Of a stretch of DNA of 64,000 nucleotides, positions 11,115 through 25,000 are shown in pieces (positions within the stretch are counted from its first letter, which is position 1; every line of letters starts with the position of its first letter). The position numbers and the translations under genes are program-made. The stretch lies in the NCBI GenBank assembly GCA_024734555.1, contig JANPWX010019802.1, positions 1,625,342-1,689,341 of the forward strand. The letters run 5' to 3'. This DNA comes from Trochalopteron elliotii. Its lineage: Eukaryota; Chordata; Aves; Passeriformes; Leiothrichidae. Under the pieces are notes generated by a model. That model was not told the DNA's origin. It was given only the letters and a program-made list of their open reading frames with translations, and made no database searches.

Positions 11115-11749
11115 GTAAATCACCTCAAGACATGTATTTCTTATGTTTGGCTTTGTGCTATCCTTGCTGTGCTATTCTGTGTATATGTATTATGTGTAGG
11201 AAATTGACAGCTGTAAGAGTAGTTTTATGATAGTTTGCACTACAAATACATCACAGTTGATTTTGTTCCAAATATGACTAAAAAGTTACGGGTAATCACT
11301 TAGAATGTAGAATGTAAGATGATTGTTCTGTTACTTTAAGACTTGTATCAAATACTGGCATGAATAGATAGCACTAAAAAATAATTTTGTTCTTGTCTTT
11401 CATTCAGAACCTCAGCTGTAGTCATAATAGTCAGCAAATCAGACTAACAAGTGCCATATATTAGCAACATTTTTATCTGTACTATATATAGGTATATTAG
11501 ACCAGCACTGGCTGCTCCAGTTGCATAGGCTTGTATGAACAAGCAGAAAGAGCTTTGCATGAATAGTAATTTTGTCCAGTAGTGAGAGAACAGAGTATGC
11601 CATTTTTTATGCCACTTGCTCTCTAACAATTTTAAATAAGGTATTATATAGTTGTATTAACGTGGAGACATAGAAGGCTTCTAAAACACACTTATTTCAA
11701 AACACTTGAATTTTAATTTAGAGCACTGTGAAGAAGAATGAGCGTGTGA

Positions 11750-11890
<141 letters not shown>

Positions 11891-11980
11891 TGAGGCTAGT
11901 TACACTGGGTCTGTAATACTTGATAGCAAAATGCAATAACTGCACTTAATGCAGAGTGTTCTTTAGGAAATAGTACTTGA

Positions 11981-12202
<222 letters not shown>

Positions 12203-12578
12203 TAGTTTATTTTCTCTGCGTTTCAGTTACACACAGAGAAATTATTGCAGAACTTGCAGAACATGAAGAATTTCAGTTCTGTTAATGTTGGAAAAAAATG
12301 AAGTGGGTACAAAACTTGATATTTTTGTTTAAAGTCAACTCCATGCTTTGCATGTAAATATTTAAAACTTTAAATACTGCAGATACACTGTTAGGAAATA
12401 TATTAATAATTATCCCACCCAATGGTGAAATATGTAATTTTCAGTATTAAAGCTAAACACTTGCAATGCAAAATTCCTTTTTGTCATTAATTTCTCATTT
12501 GCATATAATGCATTTAGTGTGTCTCCATATCGGTAAAAGAAGAATCACATTTCCATGTAATTATCTAAACATTTTTAA

Positions 12579-12785
<207 letters not shown>

Positions 12786-13773
12786 TAGATTTGAACCAAA
12801 GGGAAAATGGAAGACTTTGTAGATTTTGAAGAATATTACTGTGAATTCCTGCTGTCATCTTCCTACTCCCCTCTTCCACCACCACTGCATTGTCCTGATG
12901 TGCTTGCTCAGAACAGTGCAATTGCTTACTCATGTTTGAGCAGCCACCACCTGTAAACTAAGCTGCCCTCTGCCCAAGTCTGGCAGCTCCATTCAAAGCA
13001 AGTACGTAACTGTTGTGATTTACCACCACTTCTGCATGCTGACTTCATCAAGCTGAGTTATGGTTTTCAAGGCACATTTGCAGGGAAGCATTGCATTTTA
13101 TTATGAGTTTTTGAAGGGTCTGCTTTAACTATGCAGGATAAAGAGATGACTTGTGTAGACAAAATGCAGGGATGAAAAGCTGCTTCTTTCAGCTTAATCA
13201 ATTATTAGCCATGCTTTGAAGTGCCACTGAATTAGTCCAGTTTTGAAGACCCAGAATCAAGAGTGCTTATTAAAGTGTGCAGGAAATAGGCGTAAAAGGA
13301 ATTGAAGAAAACTGGAGAGTTGCTGCCAGCTTGAGCCAATGACCTAAGACTTGGCTACTAACTAGGTATGTAGGGGCAGCAGGGTAAACTAGATAACCTC
13401 CTGAGACTGTCAAGGCCACCTTTATTTCAGAAAGTCAGGTGTGCCTCTAAGGACTTAAGTTCATACAAAGGGCAAAGTGCCCTGCCATTAGGTTCTACGC
13501 ATCAATTTATTTATACAAAGCAAAGATTGTAACTGATTCTTTTTTTAGCATTTCTATTGCTTGAGAAACCTCATCATGGAAATCTTACCATGGTAGCCTT
13601 TTGCAAAGGCCTGTTGTATCTATGCCATGAGGCCCAGCAGACAGAATATATTTTGGTAAAGGGATATTGAAAGGGTATTATTTTACAGTATACTGAAGTG
13701 TTTCTGTGATACAAGTCAATAAATCTTCCCCTTTCTCTGATAACAACTGTAATAACAATTACTTTTTTTTCAG

Positions 13774-13916
13774 GAAATCCAAATGAAAAGAACAGCCATT
13801 GAGGCATTTAATGAAACAATAAAAATATTTGAAGAGCAGTGCCAAACACAAGAAAGATACAGTAAGGAATACATTGAAAAATTTAAACGAGAAGGAAATG
13901 ATAAGGAAATACAAAG
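13774..13916 (+). CDS. PIK3R1: PIK3R1 exon: iSH2 helix 1 continued (residues 476-523)
   Basis: Reads [20 protein letters not shown], then [20 protein letters not shown] and GNDKEIQ plus a split Arg. The heptad pattern continues the long antiparallel coiled coil that contacts the p110 ABD. Apart from GNDKE (human GNEKE) it looks unchanged from mammals. The acceptor follows a T8 tract (tttttttcag) and the donor is gtcagt at 13917. Confidence 0.97.
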
Positions 13917-14130
13917 GTCAGTATTTCATTTTGCATATCAAATTGTATGATTTTTGAAAGAACAAACAATGCCAAGTATAGGTCTGCTTGAAACTGAAGC
14001 AAGATGACAAGTCTGAAATTGTTCAGTTGTAAGCAAAGAAGCTTCCAATAGGGTAGATGTAAACTGGCAAAATCTATAACTACATCTAGAGAAATAAGCT
14101 GTTCTCTTAGGTGTCTACACCTGTAAATAG

Positions 14131-14367
<237 letters not shown>

Positions 14368-14442
14368 TGAGTATCATCAATTAACAACTTTTAAGTTGTT
14401 TGGTTTTTTTAATGGTGTCCAGCTTTTGTGACTAAAAATTGA

Positions 14443-16862
<2,420 letters not shown>

Positions 16863-17033
16863 CCAATACTCTATGGTAGAAGATGATGAGGACTTGCCCC
16901 ATCACGATGAGAGAACGTGGAATGTGGGAAATATCAACAGAAGCCAAGCTGAAAACCTGCTGCGGGGAAAACGAGACGGAACATTCCTTGTTCGAGAGAG
17001 CAGCAAGCAAGGCTGCTATGCCTGCTCTGTGGT
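16863..17033 (+). CDS. PIK3R1: PIK3R1 exon: linker and first half of cSH2 (residues 605-662)
   Basis: Reads (D)[40 protein letters not shown], then [16 protein letters not shown] and a split Val. It holds Y607, an acidic linker, W624 opening cSH2, and the FLVR arginine R649. GNINRSQ replaces human GSSNRNK, the most visible run of change in the cSH2 domain. The GTATGT donor at 17034 follows; without splicing the frame hits a stop at 17044. Confidence 0.97.
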
Positions 17034-17480
17034 GTATGTACCCTAATTGTGAATGATATAACCTACCTGCAAGGGACTGCCTTCAGCTGGGGGCCAGTAG
17101 ACACTTGCATGTGCACAATTCCTCTTGGACTTTTACATTTAAAAGCAGGTCAAGGAGTCATGAGGTCGTTCTTATTGCTGCTCCATTTCCTACACAGCTC
17201 CAACCTGTGCCACTCCCACAGAGGAGCCTCACTCAGAAGGGAAACCAAAACATGTGTGCACTCCTTTCTGTGCAGCATTCTGAGTCCTGCCTATGTCCTG
17301 CCTCCCTAAGCTAGGATGACATTCACAAATTTGCACTAAACTAATAGGTTTCTACCATTATCCCACCACAGAACAGAGGAATTCTACTTACTGACTAGCA
17401 TCTTAAAATGTGTTTCTAACACCTGATCTTTTACTGTACTCACAAACTAAAAAGTGGTTGTTTTGTTGTTTCTCTTTTAG

Positions 17481-17670
17481 GGTGGATGGCGAAGTAAAGC
17501 ACTGTGTGATAAACAAAACACCTACTGGGTATGGATTTGCAGAGCCATATAACTTGTACAACTCGCTCAAAGAACTGGTGCTACATTACCAACACACGTC
17601 ACTTGTGCAGCACAATGACTCTCTCAATGTCACACTAGCCTACCCAGTATATGCACAGCAGAGGCGATGA
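17481..17670 (+). CDS. PIK3R1: PIK3R1 last coding exon: cSH2 end and stop (residues 662-724)
   Basis: After the base completing Val662 the frame reads [60 protein letters not shown] and RR, with TGA at 17668-17670. The end VYAQQRR is that of mammalian p85-alpha and the residue count closes at 724. This half of cSH2 carries the pocket that reads the YxxM Met and blocks p110-beta and p110-delta in the basal state (family knowledge). The acceptor is tctcttttag (17471-17480). Confidence 0.98.
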
Positions 17671-17977
17671 AGATCTTAATACTCTGGGTTGTTTGTTGTT
17701 GTTTTTTTAAAGAAATTATTTGGCAACATTGAGGCCTCTGGAGAGAAAAGGCTCCTTTCAGCTTTACTCAAGAATTTGCAGTATCAAAGCTATCTGTCTT
17801 CAGATGGGACTAGAGATTTCCTTCACAACTGCAGTGGGAGAGATCACAGTGTTGTGCTGTGAATGTATGTTTGTAATCTGAAGTGCTTTTTTTTTCTTTT
17901 TTTATAATTACAAAAGAAAAACACTAGAGAAAAATCCAAACCTGATCTCCCTGCAGGGACATAGAGGCCTTTAAGCA

Positions 17978-17984
17978 TGGTGCT
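17978..17984 (+). promoter_or_regulatory. miR-29 seed match in the PIK3R1 3' UTR
   Basis: tggtgct is a 7-mer match to the miR-29 seed, about 310 bases after the stop codon. Mammalian p85-alpha mRNA is a reported miR-29 target, so the site may be conserved. Pairing outside the seed was not assessed. Confidence 0.5.
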
Positions 17985-18359
17985 TGTTTACGACCACTTC
18001 TGAAGCTTTACCAGCTAGAACATTGGATTATCCAGACACAAGGTATAAGAGGTCTGTGTCATTCAGTTATCGGAATTCTGTGGTCACAGTCTGACTTGGA
18101 ATGGTGTTGCTGCACTCAGTGGATCCAGACATACAGCATTGTGGTTCTATTTTGGTTTCTGGTGAATGATATGTAGCAGAGTGGCACTTTCATTTCTAAG
18201 GGACACTTTAAAAGGACATCAGTTACAGTATGTTGTTCAGAGTAACTGTAATAGCAAAGTGCCAGGAAGTGTTCTGTTTAGATGATTAAAAATCCTGTTT
18301 TAAGAATATATTTAAGACTGAAGAAAACAGGATTTTCAATGGCATACAGTGTATAATAA

Positions 18360-18367
18360 TGTACATA
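18360..18367 (+). promoter_or_regulatory. Pumilio recognition element
   Basis: tgtacata fits UGUANAUA exactly and lies in the proximal 3' UTR. This is a motif match only. Confidence 0.4.
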
Positions 18368-18843
18368 GTACTGGATGACTAACTATCATTGATGGAAACT
18401 GTCAATACCAAACTGTTTCGTTTTTTCCTTTTCTGTTCGCTGAAAGCTGAATTTTTAGACTATGCTATGCAATACTGAATTTTCTTTAGGCTGCAGTCTT
18501 CTCTCAAGCATATCTACAGATTAGGCTTGTTTTTCTTGGTTTCTTGTCTTATTTTTTTAAATTTAATTTGCCTAAGGATATTTTTCCTGGTGATTATTTT
18601 TTTGTTAATAATTTTCTTGTTTGTTTTTTTGTTTGCTTTTATTTTTGTTTTTGTTTTGTTTTGTTTTTAATGTACAGGGAGCCAGCAAGAGTTGGCTTGA
18701 GAACTAAAACTATGAAATATTTTACAATTTTCATTGTATAGAATACTGAGCTACTAGCTCAAAGTTTAAAAAGTTCGTAAATTTTTTTTTGGACTGAATA
18801 TTTTGTTGGGCAGTGCCTGATAAGCTTCTAAGCTGCTTAATTC

Positions 18844-18849
18844 AATAAA
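18844..18849 (+). terminator. Candidate proximal poly(A) signal
   Basis: AATAAA about 1.2 kb after the stop, in an AT-rich context. Use would give a short 3' UTR that keeps the miR-29 and Pumilio sites. Confidence 0.35.
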
Positions 18850-19494
18850 AAATATATGAACATTATAAAATATCACTGAGTCCAACAATACTGTTTCAGA
18901 GTTACCTTTAGAATACGGTACCATGCTACATTTGCTTCTTGAAGCATTTTGAACTTCTGTCATGATTGTCTTTGTATACAGAAGACAAGAAAAATAGTGT
19001 ATCCTTCTTTGATAGACTGCAGAAAAAAATGGGGATATTTTGCTACTGCAGTGTAGAGTGTAGATAGTTTGGATCTCAGAATGAGTCCACCTTCACAGAA
19101 AATAAATGACTTCTTGACCTCCTATGACAGAATTTTTGTCAGCCTTTAAAGGTATTTTCATTTCACATGAAGGAAGTTTCTCTAATCTGTTGCCTAGGTT
19201 TGTTTTTTATATTAGTATTGTGGAAAAAAAAGCTTCCACCTCTACTGGGAATATTTGGATACAATATAGAACTAATTAGGACTGTAAAATGTCTTTTTTG
19301 AAAATGATTAGGCTATGATATGTATTTTCAAAAGTCTATAGGCTGAGGCAGTATCAAAGTGAACACTTCCATAATTTCAGGGCACCAGAGACTTATAAAA
19401 TAATGGTTCAGTTAAAGGAAACAAATACATAAATCTCACTAAAGCAGAGTTATTCATAATCCTGGGATAGTTCACTGTCAATGGTTTGCAGTGG

Positions 19495-19503
19495 TTATTT
19501 ATT
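19495..19503 (+). promoter_or_regulatory. AU-rich element nonamer
   Basis: ttatttatt matches the UUAUUUAUU destabilising nonamer. It lies just upstream of the AATAAA at 19540, so alternative poly(A) use could include or drop other distal elements. Confidence 0.35.
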
Positions 19504-19539
19504 GTCCTGACCACTGATGAAATTCATATGTTGGAAATC

Positions 19540-19545
19540 AATAAA
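19540..19545 (+). terminator. Candidate internal poly(A) signal
   Basis: An AATAAA hexamer in the middle of the 3' UTR. Another lies at 19101-19106. Neither has a clear GT-rich downstream element, so use is uncertain. Confidence 0.25.
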
Positions 19546-21835
19546 GTAATGAAGTTCAAAGAAATCTTGGAAAAGATTTGACTAAGTGAACATATGAAAT
19601 TATTCTTCCCTCAAGATGCAAAAGATAAGATCCATTACTATTGAAGAGAGTTGCACACACAATCAAAAGAGTGAGACCCATGGAGTTCTCTCATAATAGC
19701 TGTGGTTAGAGATCCTTGTGTTTTATTTCAAAGTATGTAATGCTTTATAAGCTATTGGAAATAATAATAAGAAATTTGCCAGTCTCCGATAATCTTTGTA
19801 TTATCTTTTCATTTTTACATTGTTACTTCAGTTCTGAGGCTGTAAGGCTTTTGATTTTATTTTGACTTTGTGGTCTGTTTTTTGGGGGTTCTTGTTTGTT
19901 TTTTGGTGGGTTGTCTTTGCTTTCCTATAGTTGTATTTTCTTACTAGAATTTATATCAGGAAACAAAATTCAACAAATATTGTTTCACAACAGTAATCAC
20001 TTAGAAAATTATTCTGAATATTTTTCCTGAATAGAAGTTTAGTCTTCATGCCTTCCCTTCCTCATTCCACACTTTTTTCAGGCCTGTAGGACCATGTGGA
20101 TCTGTTATACTAATAACTGGTTTATACTATGAAAAACCACCAACAAGTACTCTAGCATGCCAGTTATGCTACTGGGCTTGAAGTTACAGATTAATTCAAT
20201 ATACAGCAGTTTAACACTTGTAGCAATCCAAGATATTCTTCGGACATATATATTAATTTCTGAATGTTAAATATTTTAAGAGTAAAATTGTATTTTTTTT
20301 TCTCTGTAGGCAAAATATATGTAATCTGAATTGATGTTTCACGTAGCATTTGTCAAGAAATTTTATCATAGTAAAGCATTTGGATCTAATTTTCCTCATA
20401 TTAAGAAAACCCCTGCTATGTCAGTGGGCCATATCCTTAGCATGCCCAGCCCAGTATGGAATATAATTCGTTCCTGTGTGCTGTGCAACTTCTCTTTGTG
20501 TGTGGCTGTAGCAGAAAAAAAAATAGTGTGTGTGCAGATTTGACACTTGCTTTTCTTGCACAAGCAACAATGAGAAATAAGCACTATGTTGTAAGGATGA
20601 GTGCTTAGGGCTTCTTAAGGGGATGTTCTGCCTACACAGGGTCTGTGCAATTTGCAGGGATCATTTATGCCCTCAAATTGGCATGAGTGGGTTTTCTTTG
20701 GTACTTACATATTGTGTGGCCTCTGCATTTCTCTCCCTCCTTAATGCACAGAGCTAAGACCTGCCAAAGGCCCCATTCACTGCAGAGTTGTTTGTCTTTA
20801 ATGTACCATATTGTTCACTCCAGTTTTGATTTGATCTCAGACTACTATATACAGAAAAAAAAAAAAAAGCATGGGGATATAACTGAAGAAACACAGTGTT
20901 TTTCTGTATTTCTATTGATGCATAGTTTTTTTCATCTAATATAATTCATGGATATGCTTTATTCTGTTCCTTTTTTTTTTTAATTTGTGGAGCTTTTTGT
21001 TTTATTTTAAATCCCTGACTTATGCTGCACTGCAGCATCTTTCACAAGGCCTTTGAAAGGCATAAGACTTAGCAAAGAGAACCAAAACTCACAAACAAAA
21101 TTAAGAGTTGCTGATTTACTTAAAGTGAAACATGAATTTGCAGGCTGGGGATTTGTATCTGTGCATACTCATACACACTTGCTGTGTTTCTGTATGAACA
21201 GTTCCCAATATTCACAGGACATGATCATTTTGGTGGATTTAGTAAGTGATATCATTAACTTTGTTTAAAGACGCACACATGCACACTAGACCTTTGTGGG
21301 TGCAGCATGTTTCCGGATACAGTTAGAAAACTGAGTTTCTGTGTTGTTGGATAGTTTCTAAAAAAGAAAAAAAAAAAAAAAAAGCTTGTCTCTATGGTTA
21401 CGTTATCTTGTCAAGCAATCTGTAAAACCAAATCTTCAGATTTTCTATTTGGTGTCAACTGTTCTGTAGTGAAAAAATGGCTTTGTCTTGTAATTGGCAA
21501 TGAAATAATAATGCTTGGGAAAACATTCAGATGCTTCTAATGGGGAAAACTGCCGATTTTCACACAGTGCTTTTGCTATGCATGGTATTAAGTTGGGAAA
21601 GTGAATCCTGATACTGTTTTTTTTCAGGGTCACTTTAGAAATGGGCAGCTCAAAGCATAATGCCTCCCATGGGACAAGGTTACAAAGTGCAACATTTTAT
21701 GTAGAGTCATGTTCTGTTTACTGCAGCTGAGACTAAACTGTAGGAGTTGGTAAGGTTCCACTGCACTTGTCCTGATGAGATTGCATTAGCTGCCCAAGAT
21801 GCTGCTATTTTTTTTTTTAATTCTTGTTTTTTGAA

Positions 21836-21841
21836 AATAAA
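21836..21841 (+). terminator. Candidate distal poly(A) signal (upstream of two)
   Basis: AATAAA after a T-rich run, followed by ctctgttctgttacatgtc, which is moderately T/GT-rich. It lies about 215 bases before the last hexamer. Confidence 0.4.
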
Positions 21842-22050
21842 GCTCTGTTCTGTTACATGTCTTTAAAACATTAAGATTTCTTTGTTTTAAAATTGTTGTT
21901 GAGGAGGTGGAGAGTAAAGCAGATTGTAAATTGCCTTTACAAGGCAACAGTGAAAACATGCCTCCTTAAAATTTTGTTCAAGCTGTAGAGTTGATGGAGC
22001 TGTGTCTTGTTTTTGAGTTGCTTTAAAAATTGTAATAAGTCTTCAAGCAG

Positions 22051-22056
22051 AATAAA
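22051..22056 (+). terminator. Likely main distal poly(A) signal of PIK3R1
   Basis: AATAAA preceded by ttgtaataag (a UGUA element) and followed within 30 bases by gaaactgca and a GT-rich stretch (gttcagttgttgagg). These are the three parts of a strong cleavage site. Cleavage is expected near 22070-22075. The surrounding bases (gcagaataaaggttgtttt) resemble, from memory, the end of mammalian PIK3R1 mRNA. Confidence 0.7.
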
Positions 22057-22075
22057 GGTTGTTTTGAAACTGCAG

Positions 22076-25000
22076 TTCAGTTGTTGAGGCTTCAATAAGG
22101 ACTGTGATGTCTATTTACCAGCATCCTTGCCTAACTCTTCCTGTCTCTATGTGGCCTTCTTTGAAAATGATACCCAAATGTTCTGATTATTAGAGGAACT
22201 AGGGAGCAGATAGTTTCAGCTGACTCACAGCCATTTCGTGTCTTGAACTGAATGAGGTAGTTCAATAGCTCCAAAATAACCTCATGTCCAACAGTGACAA
22301 AATGACAGTTTTGCTTATCTCATACTATTGCAAAAACAGTACAATGCTCATGATCTGTGATCTGCCTCTTGTGGTACAGATAACGTTATGGTTCTTCTGA
22401 AAAAAGTGTAAGTTTTGTCACTGATTTCCACGAAGCGAGCCTGTCAGCTTTTGCAGCTAAAAGTCATTTACCAGATCATGTCTGCATATAATTGTGAAAA
22501 CCAGCATAAGACTGAAGAAGAGGGGGGAAGTATGGGTGGGAGGGGATTGAGTAATTGTGGGGGACAGGGAATTGTGAATATTGTTTGCTTGCCTTCACTT
22601 TTTGGTATATGCTATCTGACTTCTTCGAGCTCACTCATATCTTGCCCCAAGAGAGGTCCTCCAGGAAAGTCAGCCAGCTACTCTGGAAGAAGAAAGAGAT
22701 TCCTATTCCCATTCTGTCCAAGGTTTCCATTCTAAAATTTGCTTACATATTGCTCACACTAATGTGGAAATACCCTGGACTGAGATATTCACCTCAGACT
22801 TGAACACTTTTTAACAACCACAACATTGTCACTGGTCCTTAGAGATTCTTACAAGAAACTTAGACTAAGGGCTGTTACTGTATTTTTAGCCTGCTTAATA
22901 GCAAGTGAGGCTTGCTCTCCAGTGCTTGTATCTGTTGAAGTTTTTCTCAGAAGGCTGATTCTTTTATACTGACATAAAATTTATCTCACTCCTGCCCCCT
23001 GAACTGATGTTGGGGACCACAAAGGCTTTTGCAGCCACAGCATCATCATTGGACAATAAGGTGAGCTAGGTGATGAATTGTGTCATCTGTCATCATCTAC
23101 TGGAGAGAAATTAAGACTGATGGATCATAATCCAGAAAAATCTATGGACTGGCAGATTTCTTGCCAGTATCATACATTGTATAGAAATCATTCTTGGCAG
23201 ACTAGAAGAGTAGCTTGCAAAAATGCCATTCTATTTTTACTGTCTGCAGACAAACACTCCCCCACTTTCCCTCTCTGCTTTCTTGCTAAACTTCGATGGT
23301 CACAGAATCATAGGGAAAACTGCTTAAATCTATCTTTATAGAGATACAAATGGGTGTGAGATGTTTAAAGACTTGGGAATGCTCATGGGTTGGGATTTTT
23401 TCTCCCAAAGTTGCTTGACTCGTGCAAAGTTGTGAGTACCTTCACACAAATCCCTTTATCTGAGCTGTGAAGACAAAAAGGGGAGGGAAAGTTTTGAAAT
23501 TCACTGAAATTCATTTCCATGCACGGACCTACAGATGCTCCCAGGGCTGCAGCTGGGCACAGGAGGGCAGGGGCAAGGAGATTAGTTCTTCTGAAGAAGA
23601 GTTCTGAACAGAAGAGTTCTGCCCCTAATGGCCCTCCCAGCCCTCATGGGGGAAGAGCAGTTCTTGTTCACATGGGAACTCTTTTGGGATGATTGCCATT
23701 AGGATGCACCTAACATTTATCACAGCAGCCCCATTCCCTCATTTAGAGAGTGCAAGCTGAGGAAATAGCAAGCAGTAGGGACTTGCCAGAATCCCTGACT
23801 GGAAAGAAGGCTAAAAATAAGTGGTTTTGCTTTCCCTGCAGGACTGTTTGTGGGGGAGGGAGGTCAGACATGCTCCCAGACAGACGGGGGCTGTGCAAGA
23901 GGCATCAGGCCTTCCCTATTGCCTCTGGCACAACAAAAAGCAGGAGCTGTGGGAGCACTGTGTGGTTTTGGTGTATTTCTTTTAATCCCTTGGAGGACCT
24001 ATGTCCTCAAATACATAGACTGCCAAAAAGAGAAATTCTATTGGGACCTTCTAGATAAACAGATATTAATTGATCAGCCACTATTTAAACTTTGGATAAT
24101 CTTTGCAGGGACAAGCCTTTTGACCTCTGATCGGGCAATCAGATAACCAGAAATGCCCTTCTTTGAAAAAGCAAGGTTTTATCCTTGGCTATTCCAGGGC
24201 TCATTTTCTGCCAGAATGGCATTGCAAGGACACTACTTGTGCCATTCTGTCCTCTATGAAGAAATTAGTTTTGCATACTGAAAATGGAGGCATTTAAGGC
24301 TACTGATTTAAATGTGCAAATATTGACAGGAGTAAAATTTAACAAGGAGCACACAAAAGGATCTAAAGCCTACCATTCTCAGGTCTTTGAACAAAAAACA
24401 TTGACAAAACTGGACATTAATATGGTTAATTCAGATGATTATTTCACCATCGTGTGTCTGGTATTCCTAACTCATTAGAAGACCATTGCCTGAGAAGAAA
24501 GATAATTAATTCATACCTGAGAGTGTTTCATCCTCTATAAATGTTTGTTTTCTACGTGGTTTGCTTTTTTTTCTCCCACATCTTGTGCTTGGTATAAAAC
24601 AAATATTTCTGGATTAATCTTTTTTGCTTTTTTTTTTTTCATGTTGGGACGGGTGGAAATCCTTCCGTGGTCATCCATGGGGTGTTAGGTGAAACAAACA
24701 CACTGAGAGTCAATGTTTGGAGTCAGTTCCACGGGGAATTGTGTCTCGTTTGTGTGACAAGTTTGTCCATTACCCCTGCCTGCCTAGCACCCATGGCAGT
24801 GGTTCATACAGGTGGTGGCTTTCATGGGCCCTTGTGCCTGTCACTGCACTCAGGGCAATGAGCAGTGATCTTTACCTATACAAAAGGTACAGAAACTCTT
24901 AATAGCTTATTTGTTGTATGGCTGAATGGGAGTAGAGACACCATAGAGCATGATGAGGAAATATGGGAGAAATGCAAATCATCAGGTGTCAGAACTGGAG

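Larger units (their letters stand above)
17671..22075 (+). other. PIK3R1: PIK3R1 3' UTR
   Basis: About 4.4 kb of AT-rich sequence after the stop, a length typical of PIK3R1 in vertebrates. It carries at least five AATAAA hexamers (18844, 19101, 19540, 21836, 22051), T-rich stretches (18535-18670, 19870-19920), A14 at 20855 and A17 at 21367. Regulatory matches are a miR-29 seed site (17978), a Pumilio element (18360) and an AU-rich nonamer (19495). I find no coding sequence. Its end is inferred from the last hexamer and the GT-rich sequence that follows it. Confidence 0.8.

Noticed and set aside
23296..23318. CR1 3' end (cacagaatcataggg)
   Set aside because: Only about 15 bases match and the sequence after it does not continue as CR1, so it may be chance.
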